64,000 nucleotides of DNA from Pseudomonas sp. GM80 (GTDB taxonomy: Bacteria > Pseudomonadota > Gammaproteobacteria > Pseudomonadales > Pseudomonadaceae): positions 1-64,000 of the forward strand of contig NZ_AKJD01000253.1 in NCBI RefSeq assembly GCF_000282515.1, written 5' to 3'. The first letter of the stretch is position 1, and each line of letters begins with the position of its first letter. Of this stretch, positions 16,557-27,579 are shown piece by piece. The translations under genes were made by a program, and so were the position numbers. The notes under the pieces were generated by a model. The model saw only the letters and a program-made list of their open reading frames with translations, did not search any database and was not told the DNA's origin.

Positions 16557-16643
16557 AAAGCAAAAGATCGCAGCCTGCGGCAGCTCCTACACAGGAATTT
16601 GCGTTTTCCTGTAGGAGCTGCCGCAGGCTGCGATCTTTGCTTT
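16557..16643. repeat. REPIN, GTAGGAGCTGCC family, copy 2
   Basis: Long inverted arms carrying CAGCCTGCGGCAGCTCCTAC and its complement surround about 16 bases. The element lies in the convergent gap between lldR and smpB, right after the lldR stop and a T-rich stretch. Its position suggests it could also act as a bidirectional transcript end. Confidence 0.9.
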
Positions 16644-16655
16644 CAGGGGGGAGGA

Positions 16656-17138
16656 CTAGTCTTCCTTACCCTTGTTGCGCACAGCGCGCTGCAGTTCACG
16701 ACCGGCGTCGCGCTCGCGCTCGGTGTCACGCTTGTCGTATTCCTTCTTGCCCTTGCCCAGAGCGATCTCGCACTTGACCATGTGCTTGCTCCAGTACCAG
16801 GACAGGCAGACGCAGGCGTAACCCTTTTGCTGCACCATCGCTGCAAGCTTTTCCAGCTCGCGGCGGTTGAGCAGCAATTTGCGCGTGCGCACCGGGTCGG
16901 CGATGACGTGGGTGCTTGCGGTCATCAGAGGCGTGATGTGGCTGCCGAGCAGCCACGCTTCGCCATCCTTGAGCAGGACATAGCTGTCGACCAGCTGTAG
17001 CTTGCTTGCCCGCAGACTTTTTACTTCCCAGCCGGCCAGGACCAGACCAGCCTCGAACTTATGTTCGATGAAGTAATCGTGTCGCGCCTTTTTGTTCTGC
17101 GCGATGGTCCCTGTTGGGTGTTTCTTCTGTTTAGCCAT
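16656..17138 (-). CDS. smpB: SsrA-binding protein SmpB
   Basis: A 160-residue SmpB, which binds tmRNA, delivers it to stalled ribosomes and substitutes for part of the anticodon arm. The N-terminal [28 protein letters not shown], and the basic C-terminal tail [15 protein letters not shown] are characteristic. No ribosome-binding site precedes the ATG. A TATAAT (17148-17153 on the minus strand) ends nine bases from the start codon, so the transcript is probably leaderless. It is divergent from the NSS transporter gene. Confidence 0.97.
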   Translation of the reverse strand: MAKQKKHPTGTIAQNKKARHDYFIEHKFEAGLVLAGWEVKSLRASKLQLVDSYVLLKDGEAWLLGSHITPLMTASTHVIADPVRTRKLLLNRRELEKLAAMVQQKGYACVCLSWYWSKHMVKCEIALGKGKKEYDKRDTERERDAGRELQRAVRNKGKED

Positions 17139-17147
17139 AGGGGCGGC

Positions 17148-17153
17148 ATTATA
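17148..17153 (-). promoter_or_regulatory. smpB -10 element (leaderless transcript)
   Basis: TATAAT on the minus strand is followed by GCCGCCCCT and then the smpB ATG. Transcription would normally start within zero to four bases of the start codon. No good -35 match is visible. Confidence 0.55.
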
Positions 17154-17257
17154 TGGAGATAAACGGCTGTCGGCTACGGTGATGCTGCGTGCTTGAGCAG
17201 GTTGAGTGAATCCCGGACAATGCGGCCTCTTTTTCTAACGCTTGGGCGTGATAAACG

Positions 17258-18661
17258 ATGTCGACAGACAAGGTTTCTGTCCACGGCAGTTGGGCTAGCC
17301 GCTGGGTATTCATACTCGCCGCGACCGGTTCGGCCGTGGGACTGGGTAGTATCTGGAAGTTCCCGTACATGGTCGGGGTCTACGGCGGCGGTGCATTTGT
17401 ACTGATGTTTCTGGCGTGCATCGCGCTGATCGGCATCCCCGTCATGCTCGCTGAAACCCTGATCGGCCGGCGCGCCCGGCAAAGTCCGGCGAACGCCTTG
17501 AAGGTGCTGGCGCTGGAAGCCGGGCACTCGGGCAAGTGGTCGTGGGGCGCATTTGCCGGGATGATCACGGCATTGTTGATCCTGTCTTTCTATAGCGTGG
17601 TCGGCGGCTGGTCGCTGGACTACATCGTCGATATGGGGCGCGGTGACTTCCAGGGCGCGACAGCCGAGCAGGTCGGCGCTTATTTCGGCAATGTCATCTC
17701 CAATCCATGGCGCCTGACACTTTGGCACACGATTTTTATGCTGCTGTCAGCGTATGTGATCGCCAAAGGCGTGGTTGCCGGGCTTGAGCGCAGCTTGCGC
17801 ATCATGATGCCGCTGTTGTTCGTGATGGTGCTGGTACTGCTGGGTTACAGCATGACCACCGGGCATTTCATGGAAGGCGTGCATTTCATGTTCGACTTCC
17901 ACCCGGAAAAAGTCCTCGACGGCTTGCTGCCAGCGATGGGGCACGCGTTCTTTTCGCTGAGCGTCGGCGTCGGCTCGATCATGATCTATGGCGCTTACAT
18001 GCCGAAAAACGCTTCGCTGTCCGGCACGGTCGTCGGCGTGGCGCTGCTCGATACCTTTGTTTCGCTGGTCGCCGGTCTGGCGTTGTTCCCGATCGTGTTT
18101 GCCGGAGGCCTGAATCCTAGCGAAGGACCTGGCCTGATGTTCGTCAGCCTGCCATTTGCGTTTGGTAATGTGGCATTCGGTCAGTTGATGGGCGTGGTGT
18201 TCTTTGTGCTGGTGGCGATTGCTGCCTGGAGTTCGGCAATTTCCCTGCTGGAGCCGATGGTTGCCTATCTGGTTGAGCGCACGAAAGTCAGCCGCGCCTG
18301 GGTGACGTTCTGGTTGGCGTTCACCTGCTGGTTCGTCGGTCTGGGTACAGTGTTCTCCTTCAATATCTGGAAGGAAGCCAAATTTTTCGTGAACGAAGGC
18401 GGAGCGTTCCACCTCTACCAATGGGGTGCGCAGAGCGGTCTGGACTTCTTCGGCGTGATCGATTTCTTCACCTCGCGGATCATGTTGCCGCTCGGTGGCC
18501 TGTGTTTTGTATTGTTCGCCGGATGGGTGATGGGGCGTGAGGCGGTGCGTGACGAATTGTCGATCCGCAACCCGGCACTGTTTGCCCTGTCTTTGTTCTT
18601 GATGCGCTACGTGGCGCCTATCGGCATTGTTGTAGTGTTTGCCGCTCAGCTCTGGAAGTAA
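17258..18661 (+). CDS. sodium-dependent transporter, NSS (SNF) family
   Basis: A 467-residue inner-membrane protein of the neurotransmitter:sodium symporter family, bacterial branch, with about 11-12 helices. The first helix shows the conserved pattern WILAATGSAVGLGSIWKFPY (near residues 18-37, read allowing for small differences), which forms the sodium and substrate site in LeuT relatives. These bacterial proteins import amino acids or related amines, and the substrate is not predictable here. It lies between smpB and ratA; the ratA start follows seven bases after its stop. Confidence 0.85.
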   Translation: MSTDKVSVHGSWASRWVFILAATGSAVGLGSIWKFPYMVGVYGGGAFVLMFLACIALIGIPVMLAETLIGRRARQSPANALKVLALEAGHSGKWSWGAFAGMITALLILSFYSVVGGWSLDYIVDMGRGDFQGATAEQVGAYFGNVISNPWRLTLWHTIFMLLSAYVIAKGVVAGLERSLRIMMPLLFVMVLVLLGYSMTTGHFMEGVHFMFDFHPEKVLDGLLPAMGHAFFSLSVGVGSIMIYGAYMPKNASLSGTVVGVALLDTFVSLVAGLALFPIVFAGGLNPSEGPGLMFVSLPFAFGNVAFGQLMGVVFFVLVAIAAWSSAISLLEPMVAYLVERTKVSRAWVTFWLAFTCWFVGLGTVFSFNIWKEAKFFVNEGGAFHLYQWGAQSGLDFFGVIDFFTSRIMLPLGGLCFVLFAGWVMGREAVRDELSIRNPALFALSLFLMRYVAPIGIVVVFAAQLWK

Positions 18662-18668
18662 CGCTTAC

Positions 18669-19103
18669 ATGACGACACATATTCAACGATCAGCACTGCT
18701 GCCGTACCCGGCGCAATTCCTCTATGACCTGGTCAACGACGTGGCGCGTTACCCGGAGTTTCTGCCGTGGTGCTCGGCCGCCGAGGTGCTGGAAAGCTCG
18801 CCCGAGCACATGCGCGCCAGCGTGGGGGTGGCGAAGGGCGGGCTCAGCCAGCATTTCGTCACGCGCAATACGCTGGTACCAGGGCAGTCGATCGAAATGA
18901 ACCTTGAAGAGGGGCCTTTCAATCAACTGCACGGCGTCTGGGTGTTCAAGGTGTTGAACGAAAAAGCCTGCAAGATCAGTCTGGACTTGTCGTTCGATTA
19001 CGCCGGGCCGCTGGTGCGTGCCACATTGGGGCCGCTGTTCAATCAGGCCGCCAATACGCTGGTGGATGCGTTCTGCCAGCGTGCCAAGCAGATGCATGGT
19101 TAA
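18669..19103 (+). CDS. ratA: RatA-like START-domain protein (coenzyme Q-binding family)
   Basis: A 144-residue protein of the RatA/COQ10 START-like family, beginning MTTHIQRSALLPYPAQFLYD. E. coli RatA was described as inhibiting 70S assembly, while relatives bind ubiquinone, so the physiological role is unsettled. The pair ratA-rnfH next to smpB is conserved in gammaproteobacteria. The start at 18669 lies seven bases after the transporter stop. The 3' end overlaps rnfH. Confidence 0.88.
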   Translation: MTTHIQRSALLPYPAQFLYDLVNDVARYPEFLPWCSAAEVLESSPEHMRASVGVAKGGLSQHFVTRNTLVPGQSIEMNLEEGPFNQLHGVWVFKVLNEKACKISLDLSFDYAGPLVRATLGPLFNQAANTLVDAFCQRAKQMHG

Positions 19104-19410
19104 GCCGGTGATCGAGATAGAAGTGGTGTATGCCGCGGTTGATCGTCAGGTTTTGCGCTCGGTCAGCGTGGCAGAGGGCGCGACAGTTCGGGCGGCAGTC
19201 GTTGCATCGGGGATTGGCGTAGAGTTTCCCGAGCTGGATCTGGCGCAATGCCCGTTGGGTATTTTCGGCAAAGTGGTTGCCGATGCTGATTCGCGGCTGA
19301 TTCAAGCTGGGGATCGCATCGAGATTTACCGCCCGTTACTCGCCGATCCGAAAGAGGTTCGGCGCCTGCGCGCGGCCAAAGCGGCCGAGGCTAAAGCCCG
19401 GAATCTTTAG
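19096..19410 (+). CDS. rnfH: RnfH family protein (ubiquitin-like fold)
   Basis: A 104-residue protein of the RnfH (RatB) family with a beta-grasp, ThiS/MoaD-like fold: IEIEVVYAAVDRQVLRSVSV, then GIGVEFPELDL and AGDRIEIYRPLLADPKEVRR. It lacks a C-terminal Gly-Gly, so it is not an obvious sulfur carrier. It starts eight bases inside ratA. Named from the rnf operons where it was first seen, although no rnf genes are here. Confidence 0.88.
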   Translation: MVKPVIEIEVVYAAVDRQVLRSVSVAEGATVRAAVVASGIGVEFPELDLAQCPLGIFGKVVADADSRLIQAGDRIEIYRPLLADPKEVRRLRAAKAAEAKARNL

Positions 19411-19427
19411 GAGCGCCAAACGCCAGA

Positions 19428-19462
19428 CAATAAAAAACCCGGAATTTCCGGGTTTTTTATTG
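19428..19462. terminator. bidirectional terminator between rnfH and bamE
   Basis: CAATAAAAAACCCGG pairs with CCGGGTTTTTTATTG around AATT. A/T runs flank both sides, so it can end the rightward rnfH and leftward bamE transcripts. Confidence 0.88.
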
Positions 19463-19471
19463 CCTCGCCAA

Positions 19472-19999
19472 TTACTGCGGCGAGGTGTCCAGCGGCTCTG
19501 GCGTCGGAACCGGAACGGTTTCCACACCATCGACATCCTTCTGGATCTGATCCAGCAAGGAACCTGGCTTGACCGGTTTTTCCGGTGCTGGCTTCTCGGC
19601 GTTTTCAGCAGGAGCGGTCACAGAAGTGCCACTGTCCTTGCCGAGAATGGCTTCGTCACGGCTGACGCCCGGCATAAAGTCACCGGACAGGCTGACAAGC
19701 TGGTCGTTTGAGTTGAAAATAACGCTGACGCGTTCCTGTTGGCGTTCACCGCCACCCGGTTGCAGGCTGTACAGATAATCCCAGCGATCGGCATGGAACG
19801 TGTCGGCAAGCAGAGGGTTACCCATGATAAACCGTACTTGCGGCCGGGTCATTCCCGGGCGTAACTGGTCTATCATGTCCTGCGTGACGACATTGCCCTG
19901 CTGGATGTCGATTTTGTAAACCCCGGGGAATGAACAACCGGCGAGTGCGAGCAGTCCCACAAAGGTGAAACTGGTTAGCAAGAGCTTGGTGTTTTGCAT
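19472..19999 (-). CDS. bamE: outer membrane assembly lipoprotein BamE (OmlA)
   Basis: A 175-residue lipoprotein of the beta-barrel assembly machinery. The signal peptide ends in a lipobox LAGC with lipidated Cys22. The SmpA/OmlA fold follows: [30 protein letters not shown], and [17 protein letters not shown] Pro/Glu-rich C-terminal extension after residue 135 is typical of Pseudomonas OmlA. It is divergent from fur across about 97 bases, the arrangement known from P. aeruginosa (omlA-fur). Confidence 0.95.
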   Translation of the reverse strand: MQNTKLLLTSFTFVGLLALAGCSFPGVYKIDIQQGNVVTQDMIDQLRPGMTRPQVRFIMGNPLLADTFHADRWDYLYSLQPGGGERQQERVSVIFNSNDQLVSLSGDFMPGVSRDEAILGKDSGTSVTAPAENAEKPAPEKPVKPGSLLDQIQKDVDGVETVPVPTPEPLDTSPQ

Positions 20000-20096
20000 C
20001 GGTGGGCGACTTCCACTATCTTGGCTGGGACAACGTAAACGCCGATCATACCCGCATTAAGAGAAGCTGCGAAGCAGCATCGCGAGAAAGCTGACC

Positions 20097-20501
20097 ATGG
20101 TTGAAAATAGCGAACTACGCAAAGCCGGCCTCAAAGTGACCCTGCCACGGGTCAAGATCCTGCAAATGCTCGACTCTACCGAGCAGCGTCACATGAGTGC
20201 CGAAGACGTCTACAAGGCGTTGATGGAAGCTGGCGAGGACGTCGGTCTGGCCACGGTTTACCGTGTTCTGACCCAGTTCGAAGCAGCTGGCCTCGTGGTC
20301 CGTCACAACTTCGACGGCGGCCACGCGGTATTCGAACTGGCTGACGGTGGCCACCACGACCATATGGTCAACGTGGAAACCGGTGAAGTGATCGAGTTCT
20401 TCGACGAAGAAATCGAAAAACTTCAGAAGTCGATCGTCGAGAAGCATGGCTTTGAGATGGTTGATCACAACCTGGTGCTGTACGTGCGCAAGAAAAAGTA
20501 A
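20097..20501 (+). CDS. fur: ferric uptake regulator Fur
   Basis: A 134-residue Fur protein, the iron-dependent repressor of siderophore and iron uptake genes. The N-terminal winged helix contains AEDVYKALMEAGEDVGLATV, and the metal site has GGHHDHMVNVETGEVIEF. It ends VRKKK without the extra CxxC pair of some Fur proteins, as is usual in Pseudomonas. The gene is monocistronic with a strong terminator. Confidence 0.97.
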   Translation: MVENSELRKAGLKVTLPRVKILQMLDSTEQRHMSAEDVYKALMEAGEDVGLATVYRVLTQFEAAGLVVRHNFDGGHAVFELADGGHHDHMVNVETGEVIEFFDEEIEKLQKSIVEKHGFEMVDHNLVLYVRKKK

Positions 20502-20534
20502 GCATGTCGCGCGAATTTCAGGTTCGCGAAACGA

Positions 20535-20571
20535 GCGAAGGCGACCCAAGGGTCGCCTTCGTGCTTTTTAT
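20535..20571 (+). terminator. fur terminator
   Basis: GCGAAGGCGACCC pairs with GGGTCGCCTTCG across two bases and is followed by GCTTTTTATT. It lies between convergent fur and recN. Confidence 0.87.
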
Positions 20572-20583
20572 TGTTTCTAAATC

Positions 20584-22257
20584 TTAAACTTTCGCGGTGA
20601 CGACCATCTTTTTCGCGTGAGCCAGAGATTCCTTGGTCAGATCGATGCCGCCGAGCATGCGCGCCACTTCTTCTATGCGGTCGTTCTTGCTGAGCTTGGA
20701 TACGGCCGTGTGGGTTGCCTGTTCGCCGCGGACTTTGTGCACGAACAGATGCTGATGTCCCTGCGCCGCCACTTGCGGCAAGTGCGTCACCGTCAGAACC
20801 TGGCCGCGATCACCCAGGCGACGTAGCAGCTGACCGACAATTTCAGCGGTCGGGCCACCAATCCCCACGTCCACTTCGTCGAAGACCAGCGTAGGCACGC
20901 GCGATGTCTGCGCCGTTATCACCTGAATCGCCAGACTGATCCGTGACAGCTCGCCTCCCGATGCCACTTTCGCCAGTGCTTTAAGCGGTTGACCTGGGTT
21001 GGCGCTGACCAGCAATTCAACCTGTTCCAGCCCATTCGGCAGCAGTTCGTCACTGCTGTTGGCGCGCAGTTCAATGGTAAATCGCCCGCCGGGCATGCCC
21101 AGGCGCTGAATCTCCTGCTCTACTGCACTGGCAAGACTGCCCGCCGCCTGATGGCGCAAATCGCTCAGCTCGCGGGCCTTCTCCTGATAATGACGAGCGT
21201 AGGACGCCAGTTCCTCACCCAAGCGCTCGATGGATTCATCGTTGGCGTTAAGGGTTTCGATTTCATCCAGCAGCTTCTGCTGCATTTCCGCGACTTCGGT
21301 TGGCTGGATTCGGTGTTTGCGCGCCAGCGTATAAATAGCGTCGAGACGTTCTTCGAGATATTGCAGGCGTGCCGGATCAGCGTCGAAGTTGTCGAGGAAG
21401 CGGTTGAGTTCGCCGACCGCTTCTTCGACCTGGATTTGTGCGCTGGTCAGCAGGCTGCTGGCCTCACCCAGCGCGCCGACCGAATTATTCACGCTCGACA
21501 GGCGATTGAGGCTGGCGGTCAGTGCGTTCAGGACATTGCCGGAGTCACTTTCACTGCACTGCTCGACCACTTGCCGGCAAATGCCCAGCAAGGTCTCAGC
21601 GTTGGTCAGATTCTTGTGTTCCTGCTCCAGTTGCTCCAGTTCGTTATCGCCGAGACCAAGGTTTTCCAGTTCTTCGAGCTGATAGCTGAGCAATTGATGG
21701 CGGGCGCGCTGTTCGTCGCCGGAATTGGAGAGACGCTCCAGTTCCTGACGAGTCTGGCGCCAGCGTTGGGCTGCAAGCTGCACTTGCCGGGCCAGATCGG
21801 TCGCGCCAGCGTATTCGTCGAGCAGGCGGCGATGGGTATCGGTTTTCAACAGCGACTGGTGTTCGTGTTGGCTGTGGATATCAATCAGCAACTCGCCCAA
21901 CGCTTTGAGATCGCCAAGCGGGCAGGGCGTGCCGTTGATGTAGCCGCGCGAACGGCCTTCGCTGGTGATGACTCGGCGCAGGATGCACGGGCCTTCGATG
22001 TCCAGATCGCGCTCGGCCAGCCAGGCGCTGGCTTCAGGGATGTCGACCAGATCGAAAGTTGCAAGGATGTCGGCCTTGTCGGCGCCCGGGCGAACCACGC
22101 CGCTGTCGGCGCGATCGCCCAAGGTCAGGCCGAGGGCGTCGAGCATGATCGACTTGCCGGCACCGGTTTCCCCTGTGATCACGCTCATCCCGCGATCAAG
22201 TTCGAGATCGAGATGTTCAACGATGGCGTAGTTATGTACGGACAGGTGCACCAGCAT
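20584..22257 (-). CDS. recN: DNA repair protein RecN
   Basis: A 557-residue SMC-like ATPase that acts in double-strand break repair. The Walker A GETGAGKS is near residue 30, a long coiled-coil region occupies about 150-370, and the C-terminal ABC signature SGGELSRISLAIQV and Walker B TLVFDEVDVGIGG complete the head. Normal full length. It is divergent from grpE. An SOS box was not identified by eye in the 240-base spacer. Confidence 0.96.
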   Translation of the reverse strand: MLVHLSVHNYAIVEHLDLELDRGMSVITGETGAGKSIMLDALGLTLGDRADSGVVRPGADKADILATFDLVDIPEASAWLAERDLDIEGPCILRRVITSEGRSRGYINGTPCPLGDLKALGELLIDIHSQHEHQSLLKTDTHRRLLDEYAGATDLARQVQLAAQRWRQTRQELERLSNSGDEQRARHQLLSYQLEELENLGLGDNELEQLEQEHKNLTNAETLLGICRQVVEQCSESDSGNVLNALTASLNRLSSVNNSVGALGEASSLLTSAQIQVEEAVGELNRFLDNFDADPARLQYLEERLDAIYTLARKHRIQPTEVAEMQQKLLDEIETLNANDESIERLGEELASYARHYQEKARELSDLRHQAAGSLASAVEQEIQRLGMPGGRFTIELRANSSDELLPNGLEQVELLVSANPGQPLKALAKVASGGELSRISLAIQVITAQTSRVPTLVFDEVDVGIGGPTAEIVGQLLRRLGDRGQVLTVTHLPQVAAQGHQHLFVHKVRGEQATHTAVSKLSKNDRIEEVARMLGGIDLTKESLAHAKKMVVTAKV

Positions 22258-22416
22258 AAAGGCCGCTCCCAGGCTTTAGGTCTGGTTATTTATACAGTGT
22301 TTTGTTTCGGCCTGACAATGCCCTCGCTTAGCTCGATTTGCTTGAACCGCAAAACTTCTTAGTGCATCAGGGAATGAAAATGCGGCACTTTTTTGTAGGG
22401 TTAATGCTTGAAGGCC

Positions 22417-22446
22417 CTTGAAGCCTGATTTTGCGGCCCCATATAT
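22417..22446 (+). promoter_or_regulatory. sigma-32 (RpoH) heat-shock promoter of grpE
   Basis: CTTGAAG (22417-22423), a 13-base spacer and CCCCATATAT (22437-22446) match the RpoH consensus CTTGAAA-N13-14-CCCCATnT closely. A second CTTGAAG lies ten bases upstream at 22407-22413. It is about 50 bases before the grpE start. Confidence 0.85.
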
Positions 22447-22497
22447 CGGGACAGAAGCGCGAGTCAGGCTCGCGGACGAAATTGAAAGGAGAATTCT

Positions 22498-23064
22498 ATG
22501 GCTGACGAACAGACAGTAGATACGCAAAACCCAGATGCCCCTCAGGCGCCGGAAGGTTCGAGTGATGACCTGGCGACCCGTGTGCAAGTGCTCGAAGAGC
22601 AATTGGCCGCAGCGCAAGATCAATCTCTGCGCGTAGCTGCCGATCTGCAGAACGTCCGCCGCCGTGCCGAACTGGACGTCGAGAAGGCGCACAAATTCGC
22701 CCTGGAGAAATTCGCCGGCGACTTGTTGCCAATCGTCGACAGCCTGGAACGGGGCCTTGAGCTTTCGAGCCCGGACGACGAAAACATCCGTCCGATGCGC
22801 GAAGGCATCGAGCTGACCCTGAAAATGTTCCACGACACCCTCAAGCGCTATCAGCTTGAAGCGATCGATCCGCAAAACGAACCGTTCAACGCTGTTTACC
22901 ATCAGGCGATGGCTGCTCAGGAATGCGCTGACGTAGAGCCGAATTGCTGTCTGAAGGTGTTTCAGAAAGGCTACCAGCTCAACGGTCGCCTGTTGCGCCC
23001 GGCCATGGTTGTGGTCAGCAAGGCGCCTGCACCAATTTCGCCTTCGATTGACGAGAAGGCTTGA
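22498..23064 (+). CDS. grpE: nucleotide exchange factor GrpE
   Basis: A 188-residue GrpE that drives ADP release from DnaK. An acidic N-terminus leads into a long helix ([20 protein letters not shown], from about residue 25), and the beta-wing domain ends with [26 protein letters not shown] six bases upstream sets the ATG. It heads the grpE-dnaK-dnaJ cluster behind a sigma-32 promoter. Confidence 0.97.
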   Translation: MADEQTVDTQNPDAPQAPEGSSDDLATRVQVLEEQLAAAQDQSLRVAADLQNVRRRAELDVEKAHKFALEKFAGDLLPIVDSLERGLELSSPDDENIRPMREGIELTLKMFHDTLKRYQLEAIDPQNEPFNAVYHQAMAAQECADVEPNCCLKVFQKGYQLNGRLLRPAMVVVSKAPAPISPSIDEKA

Positions 23065-23166
23065 AATTAGCCGCAAGGCCCCCATTTAGAAGTCAAGCGT
23101 TTAAGTGCTACCGCAGTCAGCCACCACTGCTGCGGCATCCAAATCCAAAGTTTCGGGAGAGTTAAC

Positions 23167-25083
<1,917 letters not shown>

Positions 25084-25137
25084 GTTGTTGGTCGGCCGGT
25101 TGACTGCCTTCAGGCAGTGACTGGTAGGATGTCGCCG

Positions 25138-25157
25138 CGCGGGAGCTAGCTCCCGCG
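25138..25157. repeat. 20-base perfect palindrome after dnaK
   Basis: The half-site CGCGGGAGCT is followed directly by its complement AGCTCCCGCG. It lies 55 bases past the dnaK stop and could form a cruciform or mRNA-stabilising hairpin; it also resembles the core of a REP element. Confidence 0.6.
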
Positions 25158-25160
25158 TTG

Positions 25161-25185
25161 GCGTATCTGGAATACGCGAATTTTT
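25161..25185 (+). terminator. weak terminator-like hairpin after dnaK
   Basis: GCGTAT and ATACGC pair across CTGGA, followed by GAATTTTT. The short stem suggests partial termination before dnaJ. Confidence 0.4.
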
Positions 25186-25284
25186 ACAGCATGCGACAAC
25201 GTTCGGATGTTGGCGGTATGGCTGAAGATGCTCCTGCTTTTCACGCCGAAAGTACCGCAAGAAACAAAGACCAGGATCGTTGAA

Positions 25285-25313
25285 TTGACGTGAGTTGGGT
25301 CCGGGCCTGTATT
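25285..25313 (+). promoter_or_regulatory. possible sigma-70 promoter of dnaJ
   Basis: TTGACG (25285-25290), a 17-base spacer and TGTATT (25308-25313) lie about 70 bases before the dnaJ ATG in the 297-base dnaK-dnaJ spacer. The -10 match is moderate. Confidence 0.4.
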
Positions 25314-25380
25314 GGGGCTCAACGAGTTTGGCGATCCTCAGGAGGGGTTTGCCAGACGTCCTCAAGAGTGCAGAAGACTT

Positions 25381-26505
25381 ATGGCAAAGCGTGACTATTA
25401 CGAAGTGTTGGGTGTTGAGCGTGGCTCAAGCGATGCAGACCTGAAGAAGGCCTACCGCCGTCTCGCGATGAAGCACCACCCGGACCGTAATCCCGATGAC
25501 AAAGCGTCGGAAGAACTGTTCAAAGAGGCCAACGAGGCCTATGAAGTGCTGTCCGATTCCAGCAAGCGTGCGGCTTACGACCAGTACGGTCATGCCGGCG
25601 TTGACCCAAGTATGGGTGGCGGCGGTGCCGGTTTCGGCGGTCAGAACTTCTCTGACATCTTTGGCGATGTCTTTAGTGATTTCTTCGGTGGCGGTCGCGG
25701 CGGTGGCCGTGGCGGCGCTCAGCGTGGCAGCGATCTGCGCTACACCCTGGAGCTGAATCTGGAAGAAGCGGTGCGCGGCACGTCGGTGAATATCCGCGTT
25801 CCGACACTGGTCAATTGCCAGCCGTGCGACGGTTCGGGTGCCAAGAAAGGCTCCTCGCCATCGACGTGCCCGACCTGTGGCGGCATCGGTCAGGTGCGCA
25901 TGCAGCAAGGCTTCTTCTCGGTGCAGCAGACCTGCCCGCGCTGCCATGGCCAGGGCAAGATCATTTCCGATCCGTGCGATTCCTGCCACGGTGACGGTCG
26001 CGTTGAAGAGTACAAAACCCTGTCGGTCAAAGTACCGGCCGGCGTCGACACCGGCGACCGCATTCGTCTGTCCGGCGAAGGCGAAGCGGGTACGCAGGGC
26101 GGCCCGACGGGCGACCTGTACGTGGTCATCAACGTGCGCGAGCACGACATCTTCCAGCGTGACGGCAAGCATCTGTTCTGCGAAGTGCCGATCAGCTTCG
26201 TCGACGCAGCGCTGGGTGGCGAGCTGGAAATCCCGACCCTCGACGGTCGCGTCAAACTGAAAATCCCTGAAGGTACTCAGACCGGCAAGCAATTCCGTGT
26301 CCGTGGCAAAGGCGTTGCGCCAGTGCGTGGCGGCGGTGCGGGCGACTTGATGTGCCGCGTCGCGGTGGAAACACCGGTCAATCTGAACCGTCGCCAGCGC
26401 GAACTGCTGGAAGAGTTCCGCGGCTCGCTGGCGGACGACAACAGCCATTCGCCGAAAACCACCGGTTGGTTTGACGGTGTGAAGCGCTTCTTCGGCGATC
26501 TGTAA
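25381..26505 (+). CDS. dnaJ: chaperone protein DnaJ (Hsp40)
   Basis: A 374-residue type I J-protein that stimulates DnaK ATPase. The J domain holds HPD (MKHHPDRNP, about residue 33), then a Gly/Phe-rich linker ([12 protein letters not shown]), four CxxCxGxG-type zinc motifs ([39 protein letters not shown]) and the C-terminal substrate domain. The start [11 protein letters not shown] is standard; upstream in-frame codons belong to the leader. Confidence 0.98.
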   Translation: MAKRDYYEVLGVERGSSDADLKKAYRRLAMKHHPDRNPDDKASEELFKEANEAYEVLSDSSKRAAYDQYGHAGVDPSMGGGGAGFGGQNFSDIFGDVFSDFFGGGRGGGRGGAQRGSDLRYTLELNLEEAVRGTSVNIRVPTLVNCQPCDGSGAKKGSSPSTCPTCGGIGQVRMQQGFFSVQQTCPRCHGQGKIISDPCDSCHGDGRVEEYKTLSVKVPAGVDTGDRIRLSGEGEAGTQGGPTGDLYVVINVREHDIFQRDGKHLFCEVPISFVDAALGGELEIPTLDGRVKLKIPEGTQTGKQFRVRGKGVAPVRGGGAGDLMCRVAVETPVNLNRRQRELLEEFRGSLADDNSHSPKTTGWFDGVKRFFGDL

Positions 26506-27321
<816 letters not shown>

Positions 27322-27338
27322 TTGATCGTTTGAATCCG

Positions 27339-27368
27339 GCGCAAACGCCCTGTTTGCGCTGGTTTTTC
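27339..27368 (+). terminator. dapB terminator
   Basis: GCGCAAAC pairs with GTTTGCGC across five bases, followed by TGGTTTTTC. It lies 18 bases past the dapB stop. Confidence 0.78.
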
Positions 27369-27419
27369 TCCGCCTGGCGACGTCCTGTCGCATTCTCCGG
27401 CCTTTTAGGCTCTTTAGCG

Positions 27420-27534
27420 GTGGACCAAAAAAGCCTTTTTCTGTAAGCTACAGCTTTAGTGTGTCCACTAAAAGCGCGCAGAATAATTCAGTGAAGAAGC
27501 GGGGTGACGTGTCCATACGTCACTCCGCTTTTTT
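27420..27534 (+). promoter_or_regulatory. carA leader with attenuator-like terminator
   Basis: Two structures occupy the spacer before carA. GTGGAC (about 27420) and GTCCAC (about 27463) can close a large arm that contains AAGCT/AGCTT. Then a 14-base stem (27497-27510 with 27517-27530, one G-T pair) ends in six T at 27529-27534, a textbook intrinsic terminator 46 bases before the start codon. This architecture suggests that carAB is controlled by conditional termination, plausibly by pyrimidines or arginine. The mechanism is inferred. Confidence 0.6.
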
Positions 27535-27579
27535 ACAACCTGCGATCGCCCTTTCATGCGTTATTTACGGGAGGTCTTC

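Noticed and set aside
27556-27579. ATG 27556 as the start of carA
   Set aside because: The ribosome-binding site GGGAGG lies downstream of this ATG and fits the TTG at 27580, which also matches the known Pseudomonas CarA N-terminus.
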